From CAYQQJ01 sp964515945 (GTDB lineage: Bacteria > Pseudomonadota > Gammaproteobacteria > Pseudomonadales > Cellvibrionaceae): a DNA stretch of 16,255 nt. The notes beneath the pieces are model-generated. The model made no database searches and was not told the origin of the DNA. It was given only the letters and a program-made list of their open reading frames with translations. This document shows positions 7,145-14,152 of this stretch, in pieces. The stretch lies in contig CAZEWY010000063.1 of NCBI GenBank assembly GCA_964515945.1, forward strand, positions 1 to 16,255, written 5' to 3'. The stretch's first letter is position 1, and each line of letters starts with the position of its first letter. A program made the translations under genes and the position numbers.

Positions 7145-7178
7145 ACTGGAGTCGGCTGAGCAGAATCAGCGGGCCAGT
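7145..7178 (+). promoter_or_regulatory. Stem-loop in the thrS-infC spacer
   Basis: ACTGG (7145-7149) pairs with CCAGT (7174-7178), and inside it GCTGA (7155-7159) pairs with TCAGC (7166-7170). The hairpin ends 14 bases before the infC ribosome-binding site. No T run follows, so it is not a simple terminator. It could space or control infC translation or mark an RNA-processing point. This is inference from the fold only. Confidence 0.35.
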
Positions 7179-7200
7179 CGCACAAACAAGACAGGAGAGT

Positions 7201-7746
7201 TTGACTATTAATAATCGTGATACGAAAGGGCGTTCCAAAAAAGCAAATATCAATGATCAGATTGAAGCTAAAGAGGTTCGTCTGATAGGTGCAGATGGCG
7301 AGCAAGTCGGCATTGTCGGTATTGATGAAGCTCTGGAGATGGCGCAGGCGGCCGATCTGGATTTGGTGGAAATCGCTGGCGATGCAGAACCGGTTGTCTG
7401 CAAGATCATGGATTATGGTAAACAGCTCTTCGAAGTGAAGAAGCAAAAAGCTGCAGCACGCAAGAAGCAGAAGCAGCAGCAAGTGAAAGAAATGAAATTT
7501 CGGCCAGGGACGGAACAGGGGGATTATCAGGTCAAACTACGCAACCTGATACGCTTCCTCGAACAAGGGGATAAAGCCAAAGTATCGCTGCGTTTTCGCG
7601 GTCGTGAAATGGCCCACCAGGAATTGGGCATGGACGTGATGCATCGCATCGAAAAAGACCTGGAAGAACTGGCTACAGTTGAACAGCATCCAAAAATGGA
7701 AGGCCGTCAGCTGATTATGGTCATGGCCCCGAAAAAGAAGAAATAG
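7201..7746 (+). CDS. infC: Translation initiation factor IF-3
   Basis: IF-3 binds the 30S subunit, keeps 50S away, and checks the start codon and initiator tRNA. The product is about 180 residues, the usual length. An N-domain (ANINDQIEAKEVRLIGADGEQVGIV) is followed by a basic, lysine-rich linker (about 80-95) and a C-domain with KEMKFRPGTEQGDYQVK, LRFRGREMAHQELG and the ending APKKKK. There is no ATG at the start. TTG at 7201 lies only three bases after AGGAG (7193-7197). ATT at 7207, in the same frame, lies nine bases after it, which is better spaced. E. coli infC begins with AUU and uses it for autoregulation, so 7207 may be the true start; I give the longer frame. The gene sits between thrS and rpmI in the standard order. 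Confidence 0.96.
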   Translation: MTINNRDTKGRSKKANINDQIEAKEVRLIGADGEQVGIVGIDEALEMAQAADLDLVEIAGDAEPVVCKIMDYGKQLFEVKKQKAAARKKQKQQQVKEMKFRPGTEQGDYQVKLRNLIRFLEQGDKAKVSLRFRGREMAHQELGMDVMHRIEKDLEELATVEQHPKMEGRQLIMVMAPKKKK

Positions 7747-7777
7747 CCCGTAAAAAGGTTGTTTTATTGTGAAAATC

Positions 7778-7818
7778 CGTCGCCTCTGCCACACAAACGG
7801 GCAAGCGACGCAAATGCG
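7778..7818 (+). promoter_or_regulatory. Structured leader before rpmI, possible ribosomal-protein control site
   Basis: CGTCGC (7778-7783) pairs with GCGACG (7805-7810), with TGCC/GGCA pairing inside (7787-7790 with 7800-7803). A second small stem CGC-AAAT-GCG follows at 7809-7818, just before the rpmI ribosome-binding site. In E. coli, protein L20 represses rpmI-rplT by binding structures in this interval. Whether this fold plays that role here is not shown by the sequence alone. Confidence 0.4.
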
Positions 7819-7829
7819 GAGAAGTTGTA

Positions 7830-8024
7830 ATGCCAAAAGCTAAAGTGCACAGTGGAGCGGCAAAGCGTTTTAAGAAAACCGCTGCCGGCTACAAACACAA
7901 ACACGCTAACAAGAGCCACATCCTCACTAAAATGACGACCAAACGTAAGCGTCATCTGCGCGGCACCAGTGTGCTTAACGCAGCTGATACCCCTGCAGTT
8001 GATCGTATGTTGCGCGCCAACTAG
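7830..8024 (+). CDS. rpmI: 50S ribosomal protein L35 (bL35)
   Basis: L35 is a small, strongly basic protein of the large ribosomal subunit. The 64 residues match the usual family size. The sequence shows the typical start MPKAKVHSGAAKRFKKTAAG, the internal KHKHANKSHILTKM and the RKRHLRGT segment. GGAGAAG lies about six bases before the ATG. It is placed between infC and rplT, as in most bacteria, and is almost certainly co-transcribed with rplT, 53 bases downstream. Confidence 0.97.
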   Translation: MPKAKVHSGAAKRFKKTAAGYKHKHANKSHILTKMTTKRKRHLRGTSVLNAADTPAVDRMLRAN

Positions 8025-8077
8025 TTGGCTGTCGTTTCCCTTTCTTGAAAGAGAGTAATTTTAGAGGATAGTGTTAA

Positions 8078-8437
8078 ATGGCTCGTGTAAAACGTGGAGT
8101 TGAGGCGCGTCGTCGCCACAAGAAAGTTCTCAAGGCAGCCAAAGGTTATTACGGTGCGCGTTCGCGTGTTTTCCGTGTCGCCAAACAGGCTGTAATCAAG
8201 GCTGGACAGTACGCATACCGCGACCGTCGTGTAAAGAAACGCAATTTCCGCGCTCTGTGGATCACGCGAATCAACGCACAGTCTCGCAGTGAAGGTATGA
8301 GCTACAGCCGATTGATCGCAGGCTTGAAAAAAGCTGACATTACTCTGGATCGCCGTGTTTTGGCGGATCTGGCTGTACATGACAAGGCAGCTTTTGCCGC
8401 TGTGGTATCCAAGGCGAAAGAAGCTCTAGCTGCTTAA
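8078..8437 (+). CDS. rplT: 50S ribosomal protein L20 (bL20)
   Basis: L20 is needed early in 50S assembly and represses its own operon in E. coli. The 119 residues are the usual length. The basic, helical N-terminus (ARVKRGVEARRRHKKVLKAAKGYYGARSR, described here only by its span 2-30) and the compact C-terminal domain (MSYSRLIAGLKKADI, then RRVLADLAVHDKAAFAAVV) are clear. TAGAGGA precedes the ATG. A strong terminator at 8504-8535 ends the unit, so pheS is not simply read as part of it. Confidence 0.97.
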   Translation: MARVKRGVEARRRHKKVLKAAKGYYGARSRVFRVAKQAVIKAGQYAYRDRRVKKRNFRALWITRINAQSRSEGMSYSRLIAGLKKADITLDRRVLADLAVHDKAAFAAVVSKAKEALAA

Positions 8438-8503
8438 ATTGCGTTCGTCAGCCGTTGGCATGTGCTTTGCTGCCAACAGCTGCCCGATCAGCAAGAGTAC
8501 AGA

Positions 8504-8535
8504 AAGGGAAGAGCTTCGGCTGCTTCCCTTTTTTT
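8504..8535 (+). terminator. Rho-independent terminator after rplT
   Basis: AAGGGAAG (8504-8511) pairs with CTTCCCTT (8523-8530). AGC/GCT pairing continues to a stable UUCG tetraloop, with one bulged base. Seven T follow (8529-8535). This is the strongest terminator in the window and should separate the thrS-rplT unit from pheS. Confidence 0.93.
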
Positions 8536-8608
8536 ATGTATTACTTCATTGCTGCCCCGTAAACCAAGGGCTGAACCGTTAAAGAACCCAGACATTTGGT
8601 GTCGGGGG

Positions 8609-8720
8609 AGACATGAATCCGGCATTCACTGCTGTGACACGCCGTGAATACGTCCCTGTAGGCTCTGCGCCAGCATCCATGCTGGCGACGGTCACAGCAG
8701 CAAACACCGAATTCATGTCT
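8609..8720. repeat. Imperfect palindromic element of about 112 bp
   Basis: The outer arms are 30 bases each (8609-8638 and 8691-8720), beginning AGACATGAAT and ending CTGCTGTGAC in matching orientation. They agree at 25 of 30 positions as inverted repeats; all five differences are transitions. Between them lies a perfect 9-bp inner stem CGCCAGCAT/ATGCTGGCG (8668-8676 and 8679-8687) and an asymmetric stretch GTGAATACGTCCCTGTAGG. There is no open frame of note. The compact, terminally inverted layout resembles non-coding mobile repeats (MITE or REP/BIME-like). From memory, similar motifs occur between genes in other marine gammaproteobacteria, which I cannot verify here. Confidence 0.65.
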
Positions 8721-8742
8721 TCGAAGTTGTGGGGGCGGCAGC

Positions 8743-8771
8743 GGTATTACTTATGATGTAATACCCTTTTT
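8743..8771 (+). terminator. Terminator-like hairpin upstream of pheS
   Basis: GGTATTAC (8743-8750) pairs perfectly with GTAATACC (8758-8765) around a seven-base loop, followed by C and five T. It lies 77 bases before the pheS ATG. It could stop stray transcription from the left or act as an attenuator for pheS. No phenylalanine-rich leader peptide like E. coli pheM is visible. Confidence 0.65.
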
Positions 8772-8848
8772 CTGAAATTCCGAAATTGCGGTGGCGGCGC
8801 CTTGCACAGTGTCGAATCCGGTTCGGACCTTGAAGGAATAATTAGCAT

Positions 8849-9886
8849 ATGCAGAATCTCGATGCCCTGGCTGAGGAAGCACTCGCACTGGTTGACCGTG
8901 CGACGGATCTTGCCAGCCTGGATCAGATACGGGTGGACTATCTCGGCAAAAAAGGCCGTCTTACCGCGCTCCTGAAAAGCCTTGGCCAATTATCGGCTGA
9001 AGAGCGGCCGGCCGCCGGTGCGGAAATCAACCGGGCCAAGCAGCGTGTGCAGGACCGCATTGGCGAGCGCAAATCGCTATTGGAACAGGAACTGATAAAC
9101 CGGCAACTGGCATCGGAAACCATAGACATCACCTTGCCTGGCCGGGCGGGCACTGCCGGTGGCCTGCATCCGGTGACTCGCACCCTGGAGCGCATCGAGG
9201 CCATATTTGCCGCTACCGGCTTTGCGGTGGAGGAGGGCCCGGAAATTGAGGATGACTTCCACAATTTCGAAGCGTTGAATATTCCCGCGCACCACCCCGC
9301 CCGCGCAATGCACGATACGTTTTATGTTGACGTTGACGAGGCCATTCTGCCGGGCGCGCATGTACTGCGTACCCATACCTCACCGGTGCAGGTGCGCACC
9401 ATGCAATCCCAGGAGCCGCCGATCCGTGTCATCTGCCCGGGCCGCGTCTATCGTTGTGACTCGGACCTGACACACACACCTATGTTTCATCAAGTGGAGG
9501 GGCTGGTGGTTGATAAAGACATCAGTTTTGCGGACCTCAAAGGCACGGTCGATCAGTTTTTGCGGGCATTTTTCGAAACAGATATGCCCGTGCGTTTCCG
9601 GCCGTCTTATTTCCCCTTTACCGAACCCTCCGCCGAGGTGGACATCCAGTGCACCAATTGCACAGGCAAGGGCTGTCGGGTGTGCAGCCATACCGGCTGG
9701 CTGGAGGTCATGGGTTGCGGCATGGTTCATCCCAATGTCTTTTCCGCCTGCGGCGTGGATGCGGAAGTCTATAGAGGCTTTGCATTCGGTATGGGTGTGG
9801 AGCGCCTGGCCATGCTCCGATACGGTGTCAACGATTTACGCCTGTTCTTTGAAAACGACCTGAATTTCCTGCAACAGGTTTCGTAA
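8849..9886 (+). CDS. pheS: Phenylalanyl-tRNA synthetase alpha subunit
   Basis: PheS is the catalytic subunit of the alpha2-beta2 enzyme that charges tRNA-Phe. It has 345 residues against 327 in E. coli. The N-terminal coiled coil spans about 1-90 (YLGKKGRLTALLKSLG, ERPAAGAEIN). The class II core has GGLHPVTRTLERIE, GPEIEDDFHNFEALNIP, the motif 2 area PGRVYRCDSDLTHTPMFHQ, FRPSYFPFTEPSAEVD, and motif 3 near FAFGMGVERLAMLRYG. The extra length includes an insertion with C268, C271, C276 and C279 in a CxxC-x4-CxxC pattern, as in a zinc knuckle and as found in some other bacterial PheS. AAGGA stands about 11 bases before the ATG, a long spacing. Unusually, pheT does not follow directly; a sugar-nucleotide dehydrogenase gene lies between them. 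Confidence 0.97.
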   Translation: MQNLDALAEEALALVDRATDLASLDQIRVDYLGKKGRLTALLKSLGQLSAEERPAAGAEINRAKQRVQDRIGERKSLLEQELINRQLASETIDITLPGRAGTAGGLHPVTRTLERIEAIFAATGFAVEEGPEIEDDFHNFEALNIPAHHPARAMHDTFYVDVDEAILPGAHVLRTHTSPVQVRTMQSQEPPIRVICPGRVYRCDSDLTHTPMFHQVEGLVVDKDISFADLKGTVDQFLRAFFETDMPVRFRPSYFPFTEPSAEVDIQCTNCTGKGCRVCSHTGWLEVMGCGMVHPNVFSACGVDAEVYRGFAFGMGVERLAMLRYGVNDLRLFFENDLNFLQQVS

Positions 9887-9928
9887 ACCATATTCCCCCT
9901 TTTTCTTTAATCACGGATAGGACGCTCA

Positions 9929-11293
9929 ATGAAGGTTTCAGTTTTTGGTACAGGTTATGTCGGTCTGGTGACCGGCGCGTGTTTGGCACACTCGGGACAC
10001 AATGTCGTTTGTGTGGATGTGGACGAGGCCAAGGTCAATCGCCTGTTGGCCGGTGATGTTCCCATTTTTGAGCCCGGCCTCGACGAGATTGTCAAACAGG
10101 GCGTCGCCGAGGAACGTCTGGCCTTTACCACCGATGCGAAGCTGGCTGTTGATCATGCCGAAATCGTTTTTATTGCCGTGGGCACGCCTCCCGATGAGGA
10201 CGGCGGCGCCGATCTGCGCTATGTGCTCCAGGTGGCGGCATCCATTGGCGAGCATATGCAGGACTACCGCCTGGTCGTCAACAAGTCTACGGTACCTGTC
10301 GGCAGCGCCGACAAGGTCAGGCAGAAAATTGCGGAAACCCTGCGCGCGCGCGGTGCCGATATTCCTTTCGATGTTGCCTCCAACCCGGAGTTTCTGAAAG
10401 AGGGCGCGGCTATCAGTGATTTCATGAAGCCGGACAGAATTGTTGTGGGCACTGACGCGGACCGCGTCAAGGGCATGATGAGTGAACTCTATGAATCCTT
10501 CAATCGCAATCACGACAAATTGATGTTCATGGATGTACGCTCGGCGGAATTGACCAAATATGCCGCCAACGCCATGCTGGCCACCAAAATCAGTTTCATG
10601 AACGAAATTGCACGCCTGGCGGAAAAGCTGGATGCGGATATCGAATCCGTGCGCAAGGGTATAGGTTCCGATCCCCGTATTGGCTTCCAGTTTATTTATC
10701 CCGGCTGCGGCTACGGCGGCTCCTGTTTCCCCAAGGACGTCAAGGCGCTGCTCAAAACCGCCAACACCGCGGGTGAGCCAGCGCTGTTGTTGAGCGCTGT
10801 GGAAAATGTCAATGATACTCAAAAGCAGGTGCTGGTGACCAAGATAAAGCAGCATTATCAGGGTGACATCGCCGGAAAAACTTTCGCGCTTTGGGGGCTG
10901 GCATTCAAGCCCGACACCGACGATATGCGCGAAGCGCCAAGCCGCGTGGTGATGGAAGGCCTGTGGGCCATGGGCGCCAAGGTGCAGGCTTATGATCCGG
11001 AGGCCATGGAAGAAACCCACCGCATATATGGTGACCGCGACGACCTGCAATTGGTGGACAACGCTTACGATGCGCTCGAAAACGCCGATGCCCTGATCGT
11101 TTGTACCGAGTGGCGCAGTTTCCGCGCCCCCGATTGGAACATTCTGCGTGAAAAGCTCGGGGACAAAACGATATTCGACGGACGCAATCTCTACAATCCA
11201 TCGCGCGTCAGGGAAAAAGGTTTGACCCTGTACAGCATTGGAAGGCAGGTGGTGAGCGGAGCTGCAAGCCACAAGCCGCAAGCCGCAAGTTAA
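9929..11293 (+). CDS. ugd: UDP-glucose 6-dehydrogenase
   Basis: The enzyme oxidises UDP-glucose twice with NAD+ to UDP-glucuronate, a precursor of acidic capsule and exopolysaccharide and of lipid A sugars. The N-terminal Rossmann domain begins MKVSVFGTGYVGLVTG. The middle domain carries the NPEFLKEGAA segment, and the active-site GCGYGGSCFPKD places the nucleophile at C266. The C-terminal domain has FKPDTDDMREAPS and TEWRSFR. The 454 residues fit the long class common in Pseudomonas-like bacteria. The last dozen residues (SGAASHKPQAAS) are encoded by the left arm of heptamer repeat copy C and are probably not a family feature. The gene starts 43 bases after pheS with TAGGA as ribosome-binding site, and pheT starts 108 bases after its stop. 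UDP-N-acetyl-hexosamine dehydrogenase is less likely given the motifs. Confidence 0.92.
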   Translation: MKVSVFGTGYVGLVTGACLAHSGHNVVCVDVDEAKVNRLLAGDVPIFEPGLDEIVKQGVAEERLAFTTDAKLAVDHAEIVFIAVGTPPDEDGGADLRYVLQVAASIGEHMQDYRLVVNKSTVPVGSADKVRQKIAETLRARGADIPFDVASNPEFLKEGAAISDFMKPDRIVVGTDADRVKGMMSELYESFNRNHDKLMFMDVRSAELTKYAANAMLATKISFMNEIARLAEKLDADIESVRKGIGSDPRIGFQFIYPGCGYGGSCFPKDVKALLKTANTAGEPALLLSAVENVNDTQKQVLVTKIKQHYQGDIAGKTFALWGLAFKPDTDDMREAPSRVVMEGLWAMGAKVQAYDPEAMEETHRIYGDRDDLQLVDNAYDALENADALIVCTEWRSFRAPDWNILREKLGDKTIFDGRNLYNPSRVREKGLTLYSIGRQVVSGAASHKPQAAS

Positions 11294-11389
11294 AGAAAGG
11301 GAAAAGGGAAAAGTTTATAGCGTGATTGGTTTACGAGACCATAAATGTAATGTTTAAGCTTGCGGCTTGTAGCTTGCGGCTTGTAGCTT
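11260..11389. repeat. Heptamer inverted-repeat element, copy C
   Basis: The left arm has four in-register units (AGCTGCA, AGCCACA, then AGCCGCA twice; 11260-11287) and overlaps the 3' end of the dehydrogenase gene. The right arm has AGCTTGC, GGCTTGT, AGCTTGC and GGCTTGT, then AGCTT (11357-11389). It ends at the pheT ribosome-binding site. The arms are complementary over most of their length, so the ugd-pheT junction could form a stem of roughly 30 bp with mismatches. The purine-rich 69-base centre does not resemble the other copies. Confidence 0.75.
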
Positions 11390-11401
11390 TAAAGGAACTC
11401 C

Positions 11402-13783
11402 ATGAAATTCAGTGAATCCTGGTTGCGGGAATGGGTCAATCCCCAGCTTGATACAGATGCTCTGGTTGCACAGATCACCATGGCCGGTCTGGAAGTCGAC
11501 AGTGTCGAGCCAGTGGCGGGTGAATTTACGGGCGTGATCGTGGGTGAAATCCTCGCGGCCGAGCAGCACCCCGATGCTGACAAGCTCCGGGTCTGCCAAG
11601 TGGCCGGCCATCCCGACGGATCCATGCAGGTTGTCTGTGGTGCGCCCAACGCTCGCGTGGGTATCAAGATCCCCTTCGCCACCGTGGGGGCAGTGTTGCC
11701 CGGTAACTTCAAAATCAAAAGGGCCAAACTGCGCGGCGTGGAATCCCATGGCATGCTGTGCGCCCAGACCGAATTACAGGCGGGCGAGGACGATGACGGG
11801 CTCTGGGAATTGCCCATGGACGCGCCCACCGGAGCCGACCTGAATAGCTATCTCGGGCTGAATGACGCCATCATCGATGTGGATCTCACGCCCAATCGCA
11901 GCGATTGTCTCAGTATCCGGGGGCTGGCCCGGGATGTGGGAGTGCTGAATCGCATTGCCGTTGAGCAACCTTCCATGGAGCCAGTGCCCGAGGTGACCGC
12001 GGACAGCTTTCCCGTAGCTCTGGAGGCCGGCGACGCCTGCCCGCGCTATTGTGGCCGCGTCATCCGCAAGGTTGACCTGACGCGCCCCAGCCCCCTGTGG
12101 CTACAGGAAAAGCTGCGCCGCAGCGGTATCCGCTCCATAGACGCCGTGGTGGACGTGACCAACTACGTGATGCTGGAACTGGGTCAGCCCATGCACGCCT
12201 TCGACCTGACTAAGCTGGATACCGGTATCAAGGTGCGCATGGCTGAGGCCGATGAAGCCATGACACTGCTGGACGGTCAGGACATCAAACTCAATGCCGA
12301 TACGCTGGTCATTGCCGACCATCGCGGTCCTCTGGCTATGGCCGGAATCATGGGTGGTGAACACAGCGGCGTCTCCGCGACTACCACGGATATCTTTCTG
12401 GAAAGCGCCTTTTTCAATCCGCTGGCGGTCGCCGGCCGTGCCCGCGCCTATGGACTTCACACGGACTCGTCCCACCGATTTGAGCGTGGTGTCGACTACA
12501 ATCTGGCGCCAATCGCCATGGAGCGGGCAACACGGCTGTTGCTGGATATTGTGGGCGGTGAGGTGGGCCCCCTTGTCACCAGCGAACTGACCGACCAAAT
12601 ACCGGCGGATCGGGAAGTCAAATTGCGCCGCCAACGGGTCGAGTCCGGCCTTGGCATGGCTCTGGGCGACGAGGAGATCATCGACATATTGACCCGTCTG
12701 GGTCTGGAAAAACTCACCAGCGACGGTGAGGGTTGGACTTTTGCCGTTCCCAGTTACCGGTTCGATATTGCCATTGAGGAAGATTTGCTGGAGGAGCTGG
12801 CGCGTATATACGGCTACGACCATTTGCCGATTCGCCCCCTGAAAATGGACGCGCTTCTCACCCCTCACTCGGAAACGCAAATGGGACTGGCTGCTCTGCG
12901 CGGCCACCTGGTGGCTCGAGGTTACCAGGAGGCCATCACCTACAGCTTTATCGATCCGCAGTTACAGCAGCTTTTTGGTGGGCCGTCGCCGGTTTCCCTG
13001 AAAAACCCGATCAGCGCCGATATGGGTGTCATGCGCACCAGCCTGCTGCCCGGTCTGGTCAAGGCCCTGCTGCACAACATCAACCGGCAGCAGTCGCGGG
13101 TGCGCCTGTTTGAATCGGGTCAGCGCTTTATCCCGGGCCCGACCGGTCTGGCGCAGGAGCCCATGCTGGCGGGCCTTGTCTACGGGGCGCGCCAGGCTGA
13201 GGGCTGGGCTAATGATTCGTCTGTCGTGGATTTTTACGATATCAAGGGTGATCTCGAATCCCTACTCGCCCTGACCGGCCAGGCCGGGTCCTACAGTTTC
13301 CGCCAGACCGACAATCTGCCGGCGTTGCATCCGGGACAAAGCGCCGAGATCCTGCTCGATGGCGAGGTTGTCGGCGTCGTCGGTGCACTGCATCCTGAAG
13401 TGCGTAAACAGCTGGATATCCCCCGTCCCGTCTTCGTGTTTGAGCTCACACAGGCAGCCGTGGCGTCTGCACGTCTACCCCGGTTCAGCGGCACCGTCTC
13501 CAGATTCCCCGAGGTGAAGCGGGATATGGCCATAGTCGTGGATAGAGAGATTGCCGTGGCCGCCATAGGCCAGGAAATTACCGCGGCGGCGGGAGATTGT
13601 CTCAAGGACTTAAAGGTGTTTGACGTATATATGGGCGAAGGTATTGATCCTAAACGAAAAAGTTTAGCTTTTAGCTTGACCTTTCAGCATCCTTCGCGCA
13701 CTCTTACTGAAGAGGAAATCAATACTTCCATGGCGCAGGTACTGGCGCGCCTGGAGGAACAATTTAACGTAGCTCTCAGGTAA
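11402..13783 (+). CDS. pheT: Phenylalanyl-tRNA synthetase beta subunit
   Basis: PheT binds tRNA-Phe, contributes the anticodon contact and edits mis-charged tyrosine. The 793 residues compare with 795 in E. coli. The order is complete: the N-terminal start MKFSESWLREWVNP, an OB-fold tRNA-binding domain (about 40-150, EQHPDADKLRVCQV), the B3/B4 editing domain (about 210-380, DAVVDVTNYVMLELGQPMHAFD), the B5 domain (about 400-475), the inactive synthetase-like core, and a C-terminal FDX-ACB anticodon domain (about 700-793, FSGTVSRFPEVKRDMAIVVD). AAAGGA precedes the ATG. The gene is cut off from pheS by ugd and heptamer repeat copy C, so equal subunit supply must rely on read-through or a separate promoter, and I see no strong one. 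Confidence 0.97.
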   Translation: MKFSESWLREWVNPQLDTDALVAQITMAGLEVDSVEPVAGEFTGVIVGEILAAEQHPDADKLRVCQVAGHPDGSMQVVCGAPNARVGIKIPFATVGAVLPGNFKIKRAKLRGVESHGMLCAQTELQAGEDDDGLWELPMDAPTGADLNSYLGLNDAIIDVDLTPNRSDCLSIRGLARDVGVLNRIAVEQPSMEPVPEVTADSFPVALEAGDACPRYCGRVIRKVDLTRPSPLWLQEKLRRSGIRSIDAVVDVTNYVMLELGQPMHAFDLTKLDTGIKVRMAEADEAMTLLDGQDIKLNADTLVIADHRGPLAMAGIMGGEHSGVSATTTDIFLESAFFNPLAVAGRARAYGLHTDSSHRFERGVDYNLAPIAMERATRLLLDIVGGEVGPLVTSELTDQIPADREVKLRRQRVESGLGMALGDEEIIDILTRLGLEKLTSDGEGWTFAVPSYRFDIAIEEDLLEELARIYGYDHLPIRPLKMDALLTPHSETQMGLAALRGHLVARGYQEAITYSFIDPQLQQLFGGPSPVSLKNPISADMGVMRTSLLPGLVKALLHNINRQQSRVRLFESGQRFIPGPTGLAQEPMLAGLVYGARQAEGWANDSSVVDFYDIKGDLESLLALTGQAGSYSFRQTDNLPALHPGQSAEILLDGEVVGVVGALHPEVRKQLDIPRPVFVFELTQAAVASARLPRFSGTVSRFPEVKRDMAIVVDREIAVAAIGQEITAAAGDCLKDLKVFDVYMGEGIDPKRKSLAFSLTFQHPSRTLTEEEINTSMAQVLARLEEQFNVALR

Positions 13784-13790
13784 GGGTGTA

Positions 13791-13820
13791 CTTCTATTGA
13801 TTGACCGCAAGCAATAGAGG
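13791..13820 (+). other. Stem-loop between pheT and ihfA
   Basis: TCTATTG (13793-13799) pairs with CAATAGA (13812-13818), extendable by two more pairs including a wobble, around a 12-base loop. No T run follows, so it is not a classical terminator. It may be a processing or stabilising element within a pheT-ihfA message. Confidence 0.35.
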
Positions 13821-13846
13821 TGCCCTAAAGTGAAACAGGTAACGCC

Positions 13847-14152
13847 ATGTCCGAATCACTGACGAAAGCGGATCTCGCGGAAAAGCTCTACGAGGAGCTG
13901 GGCTTCAACAAACGCGAAGCCAAGGAGCTGGTGGAGCTCTTCTTTGAAGAAATCCGCAATGCGCTGGAAACCAATGAACAGGTCAAATTGTCGGGCTTTG
14001 GCAATTTCGATTTGCGCGACAAGAAGCAGCGACCTGGCCGCAACCCCAAGACCGGTGAAGAGATACCCATCACCGCTCGAAGGGTGGTAACATTCCGTCC
14101 AGGACAAAAACTTAAGGCACGAGTAGAGGCATATGCTGGAACCAAGCCATAA
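13847..14152 (+). CDS. ihfA: Integration host factor alpha subunit
   Basis: IHF is a heterodimeric nucleoid protein that bends DNA sharply and takes part in recombination, replication and promoter control. The 101 residues match the HU/IHF family. A helical dimer body (LTKADLAEKLYEELGFNKRE) is followed by the DNA-binding beta-arm with GFGNFDLRDKKQRPGRNPKT, including the intercalating proline of RNPKTGE, and then ARRVVTFRPGQKLKARV. The phrase EEIPITARRV marks the alpha rather than beta subunit. It lies 63 bases after pheT, as in E. coli and Pseudomonas, and overlaps the next gene by 20 bases. Its ribosome-binding site (CAGGTAAC) is modest. Confidence 0.97.
   Translation: MSESLTKADLAEKLYEELGFNKREAKELVELFFEEIRNALETNEQVKLSGFGNFDLRDKKQRPGRNPKTGEEIPITARRVVTFRPGQKLKARVEAYAGTKP

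Noticed and set aside
6259..7482. Reverse-strand open frame of 407 codons across thrS and infC
   Set aside because: It spans two conserved genes in antisense, has no domain pattern and no sensible start region.
8714..8755. Leader peptide MSSKLWGRQRYYL for pheS attenuation
   Set aside because: It has no phenylalanine codons and no ribosome-binding site, and its end falls inside the hairpin.
9938..11281. Long reverse-strand open frame of 447 codons opposite ugd
   Set aside because: It lies exactly antisense to a clear UDP-glucose dehydrogenase, and its translation is Gln/His-rich with no recognisable domain, the usual shadow of a biased coding strand.
11305..11356. Promoter for pheT in the centre of repeat copy C
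   Set aside because: The best pair found (TTGGTT-16-TAATGT) matches the consensus too poorly to report as a feature.
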